From the NCBI RefSeq assembly GCF_019042215.1, contig NZ_JAHQCS010000121.1:1-64000 (forward strand): a stretch of DNA of 64,000 bases, in the 5' to 3' direction. The notes beneath the pieces were generated by a model. That model ran no database searches and was not told the origin of the DNA. It saw only the letters and a list, made by a program, of their open reading frames with translations. This DNA is from Evansella tamaricis. Lineage in GTDB: Bacteria; Bacillota; Bacilli; Bacillales; Salisediminibacteriaceae. Each line of letters starts with the position of its first letter. Within the stretch, counting starts at the first letter, position 1. A program made the translations under genes and the position numbers. Shown here one piece after another: positions 15,651-24,109 of this stretch.

Positions 15651-16013
15651 TGTAGTGATTCCATTCCCTTCTGTAATACGGTTCTATATTTAATAAAGGA
15701 ATGATGTTTCTTCCTTAGGACATTATATCTTAAATTTATCATTAGTAAAATTATTATAGTGTAAAAGTTATTAAATGCACAGAGGTAGTACTTAAATTTT
15801 CTGCAATTTGTGCGACGGATAAAACAGCATGGTAATCCTTACAGAGAAAGAGAGTTGTAAATATCTATAAATCGTGATTAATATCAATATTAGCCCTTAA
15901 CATTGCCTTTACTTTTATAAAAATTTCCAGAACGTACACAATAATAATTAATGGAACAGGTTTTATTAATTAAACTTGTTAATCATGAACATTATTGAAA
16001 GGATACTCCAACT
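15651..16013. other. Divergent promoter region without recognised genes
   Basis: About 360 bases between the sodium channel and SLC13 genes, very AT-rich. Near the SLC13 start, AACAGGTTT and AAACTTGTT (15955-15980) form a near-palindrome with one mismatch that could be an operator. Confidence 0.45.
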
Positions 16014-17861
16014 ATGATTACAGATATGCAATTAGTTTTTCTTATATTAATCATTACGACCGTTTGCTTTTTAATTCCAAGGTTTCGGGCCGATTTGGTG
16101 GCAACATGTGCTCTACTGGCACTGTTATTAACTGGGCTCGTCACCGTACCGGAAGCATTCGCTGGTTTTTCAAATAGTGTTGTTATTATGGTTGCTGCCC
16201 TTTTCATCGTTGGTGAAGGTGTCTTTCAAAGTGGGTTAGCAAAAAAAGCTGGGGATCTCCTTGTTAAGAAAACTGGTAATAAGGAATGGAAATTGACTGT
16301 TTTTATGCTCCTCTTAGTTGCGGTGTTAAGTGGTTTTATTAGTAATACTGGAACGGTCGCTATTTTGCTTCCTGTCGTGGTGAGTTTGTGCCGACAGATG
16401 CAAATTCACCCTGGGAAACTGCTGATTCCATTAGCCTTTGCTAGCAGTATGGGTGGCGCTTTAACGTTGATAGGAACTGCTCCAAACTTGATTGCAAGTC
16501 AAAGTTTGGCTGATTCCGGTTATGGTTCCCTCTCCTTTTTTGCTTTTACCCCAATAGGTCTCACGATGCTAATTATCGGTATTTTATACTTGTGGTTTAT
16601 TGGTCGGAGAATGCTCGATAAACCTGTTGAGACTAAAACCGGCATGGTGACTAATTTTAATGCTGCAGAACTAGTGGAGCAATACAGAATTTCCAATTAC
16701 ATTCATACCTTGAAAACGCCAGAAGACAGCAGTATTGTTGGTCAATCGATAAAAGAGCTACAATTAGCTAGTACATATCATATCACTGTTTTGGAAGTAA
16801 TAAAGGAAAAAAGTTCCACTTCTTTAAAGCGTTTTAGCAGTGGAAGACTAATTCATCCAATAACTGTGGGCCCTAGTTATATAGTCGAGAAAGGCGACAT
16901 CTTTCTCATTTATGCAGAGAGGGATGCACTGAAGAAACTAACTGCTGATACTGGACTGATTCACCTTCTTGGAGAACCGCCTAAACTTGAAGAATCACAT
17001 CTTGCAGAAGTAATTTTAACTCCACAATCACGGCTAATTAACCAGACGATACGAAATGTTAACTTTAGAGAGAAATATGGTTTAACAGTTCTCGCTTTAA
17101 AACACCAATTCACTGAGGCGAAAAAAGTGAATGCGGATGATCGATTACACTATGGGGATGCGATTTTAGTTCATGGAAAATGGAATGATATCAATTTGCT
17201 CTCCTCGGAGAAAAACGATACGGTCGTGTTAAAATCTGCTGCGGAGGATACTGACCTAGCTAATCAAACAAATAAAAGCTGGATTGCAGGGATCATTCTT
17301 ATGGCAATGCTAATAGCCATGGTGCTTGAATGGGTTCCTGCTGTGGTATCTATTGCCGTTGCGGCAGTTCTCATGATTCTAACAGATTGTGTGAGGAATA
17401 CAGATCAGGCTTACAAGGCGATTAATTGGCAGACAGTGGTACTGATAGCATGTATGTTACCGATGGCTACTGCTTTAGAAAAAACTGGTGGAGTTACATT
17501 TATGTCAGAAGGTCTCATTAACAGTTTAGGAGCATTAGGTCCCATTGCAGTACTTGCAGGTTTATACGGGATTACTTCTTTATTCAGTCAATTTATCAGT
17601 AATACAGCAACCGCCGTATTGTTGTTTCCTGTAGCTATTTTAACTGCAGAACAAATGAGTGTGAGCCCTATCCCAATGGTGATGGCTGTTGCCTTCTCCT
17701 CCAGTATGGCCTTTGCCACACCTGTTGCCACTCCACCGAATGCGATGGTTATGGCTGCAGGAAAATACACATTCCTTGATTTTGTTCGTGTGGGAATTCC
17801 TTTACAAATAGTAATTGCTGTTGTTGCTGTTTTATTATTACCGCTGTTTTTTCCCTTTTAA
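16014..17861 (+). CDS. SLC13-family permease with two RCK_C (TrkA-C) domains
   Basis: The 615-residue membrane protein has two blocks of membrane helices (about 1-195 and 420-615) separated by a cytosolic region with two TrkA-C-like domains (about 220-300 and 325-405). The hairpin motifs S-N-T-G-T-V-A-I-L-L-P near 120 and S-N-T-A-T-A-V-L-L-F-P near 530 are the paired substrate and Na+ sites of the DASS/SLC13 fold. Members with TrkA-C domains carry sulfate or organic anions with Na+. The exact substrate is not set by sequence. The gene stands between the sodium channel and NhaC genes. Confidence 0.85.
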   Translation: MITDMQLVFLILIITTVCFLIPRFRADLVATCALLALLLTGLVTVPEAFAGFSNSVVIMVAALFIVGEGVFQSGLAKKAGDLLVKKTGNKEWKLTVFMLLLVAVLSGFISNTGTVAILLPVVVSLCRQMQIHPGKLLIPLAFASSMGGALTLIGTAPNLIASQSLADSGYGSLSFFAFTPIGLTMLIIGILYLWFIGRRMLDKPVETKTGMVTNFNAAELVEQYRISNYIHTLKTPEDSSIVGQSIKELQLASTYHITVLEVIKEKSSTSLKRFSSGRLIHPITVGPSYIVEKGDIFLIYAERDALKKLTADTGLIHLLGEPPKLEESHLAEVILTPQSRLINQTIRNVNFREKYGLTVLALKHQFTEAKKVNADDRLHYGDAILVHGKWNDINLLSSEKNDTVVLKSAAEDTDLANQTNKSWIAGIILMAMLIAMVLEWVPAVVSIAVAAVLMILTDCVRNTDQAYKAINWQTVVLIACMLPMATALEKTGGVTFMSEGLINSLGALGPIAVLAGLYGITSLFSQFISNTATAVLLFPVAILTAEQMSVSPIPMVMAVAFSSSMAFATPVATPPNAMVMAAGKYTFLDFVRVGIPLQIVIAVVAVLLLPLFFPF

Positions 17862-17880
17862 TTTGCTTCCACTTAACGAT

Positions 17881-18022
17881 AGAGGCTGGGTTAAAAGTGT
17901 TTTAATCAATAAAAATCCGTATGAAATGATAGTTGGTTCAATCATTAGCTACGAATATACTTCGCTATGATTGTGTGTTGTTCGGATTTTCGATTAAACA
18001 CTTTCTTTTTGTCCCAGCCTCT
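17881..18022. repeat. 142-bp GAGGCTGGG inverted-repeat element
   Basis: The outer arms AGAGGCTGGG and CCCAGCCTCT are perfect. Further nested complementary blocks follow inward: AAAGTGTTTTAATC with GATTAAACACTTT, AAAATCCG with CGGATTTT, and CAATCATTAGC with GCTATGATTG. The whole stretch can fold into one long hairpin. It lies between the SLC13 and nhaC genes and ends in a T-rich tail, so it may also terminate transcription. Confidence 0.85.
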
Positions 18023-18118
18023 TTCTGTTATTTTTTTTCCCTGGTTAATCATTTGAAGTTTCGGGTAACAAAATAATTAATAGGACATTTTAATCTACAA
18101 AAGAAGGGATCGTGTTTT

Positions 18119-19519
18119 ATGTCAGATGTAAAAAATCCCAGTTTCACAGTTTCTATTATTCCAATTATAGCAATAGGAATTTTTCTTGGACTCAGTATAT
18201 TTGTCTATGATGCAGAGCCACATATGGCTTTATTTTTAGGGGGAACGGTTGCGGTTATAGTAGCTTTAGCACTAGGTAATAGCTGGAAATCCATTGAAGA
18301 TGGAATTACTGATGCTATCAAAACGGCCATCCCTGCTTTAATCATCATGCTTATTATAGGGATGATCATTGGTATATGGATTGCCAGTGGGGTCGTACCT
18401 GGTCTAATTTATTACAGCTTTGATTTTATGATTCCCTCTTTATTTTTGCCTGCAGTTTTAGTTTTTTGTAGTGTTGTAGCCATTGTAACAGGTAGTTCAT
18501 GGACTACGGCAGGTACCGCTGGTGTTGCCTGTATTGCAATCGGGCAAGGAATGGGTGTACCAGTGGAAGCAATTGCTGGTGCTGTAGTATCGGGGTCCTT
18601 TTTTGGAGACAAGTTATCACCATTATCCGATTCAACAAACTTAAAACCTTCCATTGTTGGGGTAGAACTTTACGAACATATCAAACATATGCTTTACACT
18701 ACCTTACCGGCATTTCTAGTAGGTCTCGTTTTTTTCTTCGTCCTTGGAATGTGGATGACTAGTGGACAGAATTCTAACGGTGATATTTATGAACTTCAAA
18801 GCTTATTAGGCGAGACATTTGTTTTTTCACCTTGGCTTATTTTACCCCCTGCAGCAGTCATTACAATGATTCTGTTCCGGATGCCGGCCATTCCTAGTCT
18901 GATTGTTGGTGTAATTCTTGGAAGTATAATGTATGTCTCCGTTCAAGGGGCTAATATGAATGACATGCTGCAAACTCTTTACGGAGGATACAGTATTGAT
19001 ACGGGTTCAGAAACAATGGACAATATTTTGTCCCAAGGTGGAATGTCTGATATGTACTCGATTATTGCATTAGCCATGATTGCACTTGGTTTTGGTGGTG
19101 TCATGAATAAATGTGGTATGCTGCACTCCATTGTCACAGGGATGATGCGTTTTGTTCGAAGTACTGGAAATTTAGTTTCAACTACCCTTACTTCAGGGAT
19201 TTTTATCAATATTTTCAGCGCCAATCAATATTTGGCTGTTATTATTCCTGGACAAATGTTTAAGGAATCATTTGAGAAGAAGAATCTTCATCAAAAAAAC
19301 CTTTCTAGAGCAATGGAAGGTAGCGGTACGTTAACAGCTCCCTTAATTCCATGGAACAGCAGTGGTATGTTTATGCTTTCCGTATTATCTGTCAGTCCAG
19401 TTGCTTTTGCTCCATATGCCATCGTTTGTTGGCTTACGCCAATTATTGTGGCAGCCTATGGATATTTAAATATAACAATGGACACTGACAAAGAGAATAA
19501 AAAGGAAGAAGTATCATAA
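18119..19519 (+). CDS. nhaC: Na+/H+ antiporter NhaC
   Basis: NhaC exports Na+ in exchange for H+ at the cytoplasmic membrane. The 466-residue protein has about eleven membrane helices and the family motif G-S-F-F-G-D-K-L-S-P-L-S-D-S-T-N-L near 160-176. The paired motif in the second half is L-T-A-P-L-I-P-W-N-S-S-G near 405. Length is typical. A GAAGGGAT ribosome binding site precedes the ATG. With the NaChBac-type channel 3 kb away, it suggests an Na+ cycle. I see no terminator directly after the gene. Confidence 0.92.
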   Translation: MSDVKNPSFTVSIIPIIAIGIFLGLSIFVYDAEPHMALFLGGTVAVIVALALGNSWKSIEDGITDAIKTAIPALIIMLIIGMIIGIWIASGVVPGLIYYSFDFMIPSLFLPAVLVFCSVVAIVTGSSWTTAGTAGVACIAIGQGMGVPVEAIAGAVVSGSFFGDKLSPLSDSTNLKPSIVGVELYEHIKHMLYTTLPAFLVGLVFFFVLGMWMTSGQNSNGDIYELQSLLGETFVFSPWLILPPAAVITMILFRMPAIPSLIVGVILGSIMYVSVQGANMNDMLQTLYGGYSIDTGSETMDNILSQGGMSDMYSIIALAMIALGFGGVMNKCGMLHSIVTGMMRFVRSTGNLVSTTLTSGIFINIFSANQYLAVIIPGQMFKESFEKKNLHQKNLSRAMEGSGTLTAPLIPWNSSGMFMLSVLSVSPVAFAPYAIVCWLTPIIVAAYGYLNITMDTDKENKKEEVS

Positions 19520-19688
19520 AATATGCACTCGTCGTATTAACTCCATTATTTGACAGATAAACGTTCTCTGTTGGCTTTACTTCAGGATATACACATGGGG
19601 CGGACAACGCCTCATCCTTTCTTTAACTCGCCGGTCAAATAATACACTAAAAAAATTAATATCACATCTTAAATAACGTAAAGACTCT

Positions 19689-20246
19689 CTATCGATGCTT
19701 AAACCAAAGAACAAATCTTGTTGCCCAATAGGCAAAAATGGTGATGGAAGAACAAATAATGAAAAGGTAAAATCGGGACATTTCATCACCAAACTCAACC
19801 AATCCTAGTGCCGCTTCAATAGATGAAATACCAAAGCCAAATATTGCCCCAACTATAATTGCATATAAGTAAAAATTTTTCTTTCTATTTGTACAGTATT
19901 GATATAATAATATGTAAGAAACGGGTATTACGGAAGCTGTCATATTAAGTGAAAAAGGTAAAAGTGGGGATACAAAATAAGTATGGATAAAGTAGCCACC
20001 CCTTTCTAGTGGGATACTAATATAGGTCCAAAGTATATGTACTGTATATCCGTAAAATAGGAGTTCAAAAACCCGTTTTCGATCCACCGTGAAAAATAGT
20101 ATTATTACAGGCAAAACTAATAAGATTAGTGAAAACCAAAACTGCCATGTACCTGTGTGCGAATAGTCATGCCAATAAGATCTTACAAGGGAATTAACCT
20201 CATTCGATTTATGATTTATTTCAACCCAATACTGATTGTAATCCAA
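19689..20246 (-). CDS. CBO0543-family membrane protein
   Basis: The protein of about 185 residues has five or six membrane helices. It matches the pattern of CBO0543-type Bacillus and Clostridium proteins: W-Q-F-W-F-S-L-I-L-L-V-L-P-V-I-I-L near the start, D-R-K-R as the cytosolic loop, and N-Y/F-Y-L-Y in the second half. Function is unknown. I choose the TTG at 20246, which follows AGAGGTG by six bases. A GTG at 20255 in the same frame overlaps that ribosome binding site and is less likely. Confidence 0.7.
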   Translation of the reverse strand: MDYNQYWVEINHKSNEVNSLVRSYWHDYSHTGTWQFWFSLILLVLPVIILFFTVDRKRVFELLFYGYTVHILWTYISIPLERGGYFIHTYFVSPLLPFSLNMTASVIPVSYILLYQYCTNRKKNFYLYAIIVGAIFGFGISSIEAALGLVEFGDEMSRFYLFIICSSITIFAYWATRFVLWFKHR

Positions 20247-20442
20247 TGTTAGCACCTCTTATAAATCAGTCTATTTTGATGGTTTCCATTTTCTTAAAGT
20301 ATCATACTAGAAACAGGAATTTGGAATGAGGTATTCTTTTTTTACTGAAAATGACAAACACCATTAGAAATTCATAAAGGAAATGAAGCAATAATGAAGA
20401 ACATATAGTTAAACTATAAAAAGCTAGGTGGTGTAAACATCC

Positions 20443-21156
20443 TTGAAAAAAACAGTTTATATTACAGGGGCAGATAGAGGTTTAGGCCTTGCACTAACAA
20501 AAGTTTTTCTTAAATTGGAATTTCATGTTTTTGCTGGACAATACATGAATGACTGGCCGGAGTTAAATGAACTAAAAAAGGAAAATAACAAACATTTAGA
20601 CATTATTTCTCTTGATGTTACGAACCAGCAGTCTGTTGATCAGGCAGCTAATTTTATCGAAACAGAATCTGGTCATTTAGATATTCTTATCAATAATGCT
20701 GCTATATTCAAAGACCGCTCCACTGACATCTTTGGTGAATTTCATTATGACGATATGATGAAACTCTATGAAACAAATGTTTTTGGGCCTTTGCAAGTGT
20801 CTAAGTCGATCATTCCGCTTTTGATAAAAGGTAAAAGTAAAGTGTTAGCCAATATTTCCTCGGAAGCAGGAAGTTTGGCGGATTCCTGGAGAGTTAAGGA
20901 GTACGGTTACTCCATGTCCAAGGCAGCATTAAACATGCAGTTAACGATTTTACAAAACCAATTGAAGAACTATGGGGTAAAGGTTTTAGCCATTCACCCA
21001 GGTTATGTAAAAACATATATAATGGGTGAGTTTAATCATGAAGCAACCATTGACGCCATGGAGTCAGCAACTGGAATTGTGAAAGAAATTTTGAAGGCGC
21101 CACCTATCGAAGAACATATGTATATTGATTATCAAGGGAATAAAATGAACTGGTAA
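20443..21156 (+). CDS. Short-chain dehydrogenase/reductase
   Basis: The 237-residue Rossmann protein has the cofactor motif T-G-A-D-R-G-L-G near residue 8, N-N-A-A at about 87-90, the catalytic Ser in I-S-S-E-A-G, and Y-S-M-S-K. Such enzymes reduce or oxidise small hydroxy or keto compounds with NAD(P). The start is TTG at 20443, preceded by AGGTGG. The ThuA-like gene follows after 12 bases, so the two form an operon and may act on the same sugar-derived compound. The substrate is unknown. Confidence 0.85.
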   Translation: MKKTVYITGADRGLGLALTKVFLKLEFHVFAGQYMNDWPELNELKKENNKHLDIISLDVTNQQSVDQAANFIETESGHLDILINNAAIFKDRSTDIFGEFHYDDMMKLYETNVFGPLQVSKSIIPLLIKGKSKVLANISSEAGSLADSWRVKEYGYSMSKAALNMQLTILQNQLKNYGVKVLAIHPGYVKTYIMGEFNHEATIDAMESATGIVKEILKAPPIEEHMYIDYQGNKMNW

Positions 21157-21168
21157 GGAGTGATATCA

Positions 21169-21816
21169 ATGATAACAATCGTAGCATTACTTGGTGACTA
21201 CTGGCATAATGCAGAAGATGCTATGGCTGGTTTAGAATCAGCAGTTTCCAGATTACCAAACAGGAAAAATATCAATCTTCAGTACATAACGCATGAAGAA
21301 GTATTAACAGTACTTAACGAGCAACCAGATCTATTTATTAATGGAAAAATCGACCAATTAAACCCAACTGATGATAAAGTGTATACTTGGTTAACAGATG
21401 AACTGGATAAGAAGATCGTCTCTTATGTAGAGAATGGTGGAAGTGCAATAGCGTGGCATGCAGGGATGGCAGGATATAAAACCGATAGCAATTATATACA
21501 ATTACTGCGAGGATACTTTGACTATCATCCCCCAGGGCTTCAAGAAGTAACGTATATGCTGAAAGAAGACGAAACAAGTGGTGAAAATACGTTCACGCTT
21601 TCAGATGAACAATATTTTGTCCATTGTGATGTGGTAAACACAGAGGTAGATCTGTGGAGTACCGGTGCCGATGGAGATTCACTTGCAGGGTGGAAACATC
21701 CATTCGGAGAAGGAAAAGTATGCTGTTTTACACCTGCACATACTAAAGAAGGTATGTTAAACGAAAATATCAATCGGTTGTTAGCTGAAAAAATATCTTG
21801 GGCACTAACAAAATAA
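21169..21816 (+). CDS. ThuA-like domain protein
   Basis: The 215-residue protein resembles ThuA, a class I glutamine-amidotransferase-like fold linked to trehalose and other sugar use. It shows V-A-L-L-G-D-Y-W-H-N near the start and G-G-S-A-I-A-W-H-A-G in the middle. Late in the protein, W-K-H-P-F-G-E-G-K-V and P-A-H-T are also present. The ATG at 21169 is chosen over the in-frame GTG at 21160, because AAGGAG lies eight bases before the ATG and overlaps the GTG. It is co-transcribed with the dehydrogenase. Confidence 0.75.
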   Translation: MITIVALLGDYWHNAEDAMAGLESAVSRLPNRKNINLQYITHEEVLTVLNEQPDLFINGKIDQLNPTDDKVYTWLTDELDKKIVSYVENGGSAIAWHAGMAGYKTDSNYIQLLRGYFDYHPPGLQEVTYMLKEDETSGENTFTLSDEQYFVHCDVVNTEVDLWSTGADGDSLAGWKHPFGEGKVCCFTPAHTKEGMLNENINRLLAEKISWALTK

Positions 21817-21824
21817 GTGAAAAG

Positions 21825-21864
21825 GGGAATAGGGTATTAAAGTCCCTATTCCCAATTAATTTTT
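21825..21864. terminator. Bidirectional terminator between convergent genes
   Basis: GGGAATAGGG and CCCTATTCCC are perfect 10-base arms with a 9-base loop, with a T-rich tract on the + strand. Confidence 0.8.
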
Positions 21865-21890
21865 GTTCGTTAACAAACAAGTCGTAATTT

Positions 21891-23054
21891 CTAAATGTCA
21901 AATCCTTGTATCCATTTCAGTCTCTTCACAAAAAAGTTAGCTGGTAGAATACGTAATAAGGAATTTCTTCCAGCGGTAAGTAACGGATTGTCCATTTGAA
22001 CCATTCGTGCCATTTTTCTTGATTGTAATATAATTTTGGTTGTACGGGAAATTCGTTGTTGTTCATAGGTATGTAATGAATCTGGAATATCCACGATTTT
22101 TTTATTGAGGCTCCTGGCTAATACAATGGCATCTTCCATCGCCTGTGCTCCCCCTTGACCTAGGTTTGGTAGCATAGAATGTGCTGCATCACCAAGTAAT
22201 GTAATTCGATTATAACTCCACTTCTTTAATGGTTTTCGGTCATAAATATCATGATGCAGTATTTTCGTATCTTCCGTAGCATTAATAACCTCTTGTATTG
22301 GCGGATACCATCCTTGTAATTGTCTAAGTAAAAATGATTTCCTTTCCATTAAAGAAATATCCATTCCTTTTGGAGAATTTATCGCTGCAAACCAAAAGGT
22401 TTGTCCTTCTCCAAGTTGGGAAAGCCCGAATCTTTTCCCAAACCCCCACGCCTCAAACCCACCACCAACGTTAACAGAATTTAAGTCATTTTTTAATGAA
22501 CATATTCCACGGAAAGCGGTAAAACCTGAATAACAAAGTTGGTCCTCGCCAATGAGTTGTTGCCTTATTTTTGAGTGAACACCATCAGCCCCAATAAGAA
22601 GATCTCCTTCCGCTACACTTCCATCCGTAAATGTCACCTTCACTATATTGGAATTCTCATTAATGGAAAGAAACTCTTTGTTTACCTGTGGTATCACTCC
22701 AAATGATTTTAGCTTTTCTAATAATATTCTTTGTAATGAACCCCGATGAATTAAATAACTATATGTTCCAAATTTCATTGCTTGTTTAACTGTTGGGATA
22801 TTCAACAATAGTTTTCCATTCCAACTGCGAATTTCTGCTTTTTCTACTCTCGCCCCTTTGACACTAATGGCTTTTTCCAATCCGAAATACTGAAGAGCTT
22901 TGACAGCATTTGCTGCCATAACAATCCCTGCACCCTTCTCTGATAGAATGGGCGCTTTTTCAAATACCTTTACTTCCCACCCTATACGATATAATGCTAT
23001 GGCAGTAGAAAGACCACCTATTCCAGCACCAATAATAATGGCTCTCTGACCCAT
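21891..23054 (-). CDS. FAD-dependent monooxygenase (PHBH/UbiH-like)
   Basis: The 387-residue flavoprotein has G-A-G-I-G-G-L-S at the N-terminus for the FAD adenosine part, the G-A-D-G-V-H-S motif near 155, and G-D-A-A-H-S-M-L-P-N-L-G-Q-G near 285. These are the three fingerprints of class A aromatic-ring monooxygenases. The substrate is not evident. A good AAGGAG site precedes the ATG. It is transcribed alone and ends at a shared terminator facing the ThuA-like gene. Confidence 0.87.
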   Translation of the reverse strand: MGQRAIIIGAGIGGLSTAIALYRIGWEVKVFEKAPILSEKGAGIVMAANAVKALQYFGLEKAISVKGARVEKAEIRSWNGKLLLNIPTVKQAMKFGTYSYLIHRGSLQRILLEKLKSFGVIPQVNKEFLSINENSNIVKVTFTDGSVAEGDLLIGADGVHSKIRQQLIGEDQLCYSGFTAFRGICSLKNDLNSVNVGGGFEAWGFGKRFGLSQLGEGQTFWFAAINSPKGMDISLMERKSFLLRQLQGWYPPIQEVINATEDTKILHHDIYDRKPLKKWSYNRITLLGDAAHSMLPNLGQGGAQAMEDAIVLARSLNKKIVDIPDSLHTYEQQRISRTTKIILQSRKMARMVQMDNPLLTAGRNSLLRILPANFFVKRLKWIQGFDI

Positions 23055-23107
23055 TTTATTTTAACTCCTTTAATTGAATGAAAACGAAAGAAACTATTTT
23101 TAGTACA

Positions 23108-24109
23108 CTATTTTCGGTAAATCTCCATCATATTCAACACTTCTTCTTGAATTTCATCCACTAACGATTTCGGGGATAATACCTTAACTTGATTACCCCA
23201 GCCTAATATCCATCCTTTAAGACCTTTACTTAGTTTTGCTTTTGCCTTTAGGACGAAGGTATCTCCTACCCCTTTTTTAATATCTGCATCAATGCCAAAC
23301 TTATCAATGACACCATTTAACACATTTTGGTCTAGAATGAATTGGAGTTTAATCCATTCGTCTTGTCCTCCAAACATGTGAAACGAATTCTGAATGTAGG
23401 TACTTATATCCTTAGGTTCTTTACTAAAACTGTCAACTGATACTACTACATTTCTCATTCGGTCTAAACGGTAATTTCTTGGGTTATTTTCTTCCCTATG
23501 GTTCATATCTTCTCCAATTAAATAATAAAAGTCTTTCTCCCAAATTAAAGCAATTGGTTTCACATGGTAAGATTTACCTTGATGTCTTAACTGGAATATC
23601 TTTTGGATATCGTAGTCCCCATATTGAAAATTAATAAATTTACCCCTTGATATTGCTTCATGAATTTGATCAATATGGTTTCGTATTAGTTGATAATCAT
23701 GATTGATCGATTGCTGATAGATAATTGGATCAGGGAGCGATTTCCCAATTGTTTTACTTGTCAATGTTTTGACATTGTTTACGATATTCTTTTTTTCTTT
23801 TTCTGTAATAAATCTTGCTGAAAGAATAGGATCGATTAGCAAACGTAATTGATAACTTTCAAATAATCGGTCTTGATGACTATAGTATTTTACCCCGTGT
23901 TTCCCAATATTTTCTATGATATCAAAACCGGATGATTGTAGTGTGACAATGTATCTTTTCACTGCTTTGATGTCTGCAGTGCAACCTGGAATATCTATTT
24001 TTAACTTCTCCACAAGCTCCTTAAGTGTAAGCTCGTGGTTTTCATCCGTTTCCCTTTGAAAGATTGCTTTTAAAGCCAGTAATCGTAATCCCGTTTTGAC
24101 TTCACTCAC
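23108..24109 (-). CDS. WYL-domain transcriptional regulator
   Basis: The 333-residue protein has an N-terminal winged helix (L-K-A-I-F-Q...L-T-L-K-E-L-V-E-K-L), a WYL domain at about 155-235 with W-E-K-D-F-Y-Y-L-I-G and Y-R-L-D-R-M, and a C-terminal extension of the WCX type. WYL domains bind nucleic acid or nucleotide ligands, and such regulators commonly control DNA repair and phage-defence genes. The start is a GTG at 24109 inside the end of the upstream helicase gene (8-base overlap), so translation is probably coupled. Confidence 0.88.
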   Translation of the reverse strand: MSEVKTGLRLLALKAIFQRETDENHELTLKELVEKLKIDIPGCTADIKAVKRYIVTLQSSGFDIIENIGKHGVKYYSHQDRLFESYQLRLLIDPILSARFITEKEKKNIVNNVKTLTSKTIGKSLPDPIIYQQSINHDYQLIRNHIDQIHEAISRGKFINFQYGDYDIQKIFQLRHQGKSYHVKPIALIWEKDFYYLIGEDMNHREENNPRNYRLDRMRNVVVSVDSFSKEPKDISTYIQNSFHMFGGQDEWIKLQFILDQNVLNGVIDKFGIDADIKKGVGDTFVLKAKAKLSKGLKGWILGWGNQVKVLSPKSLVDEIQEEVLNMMEIYRK

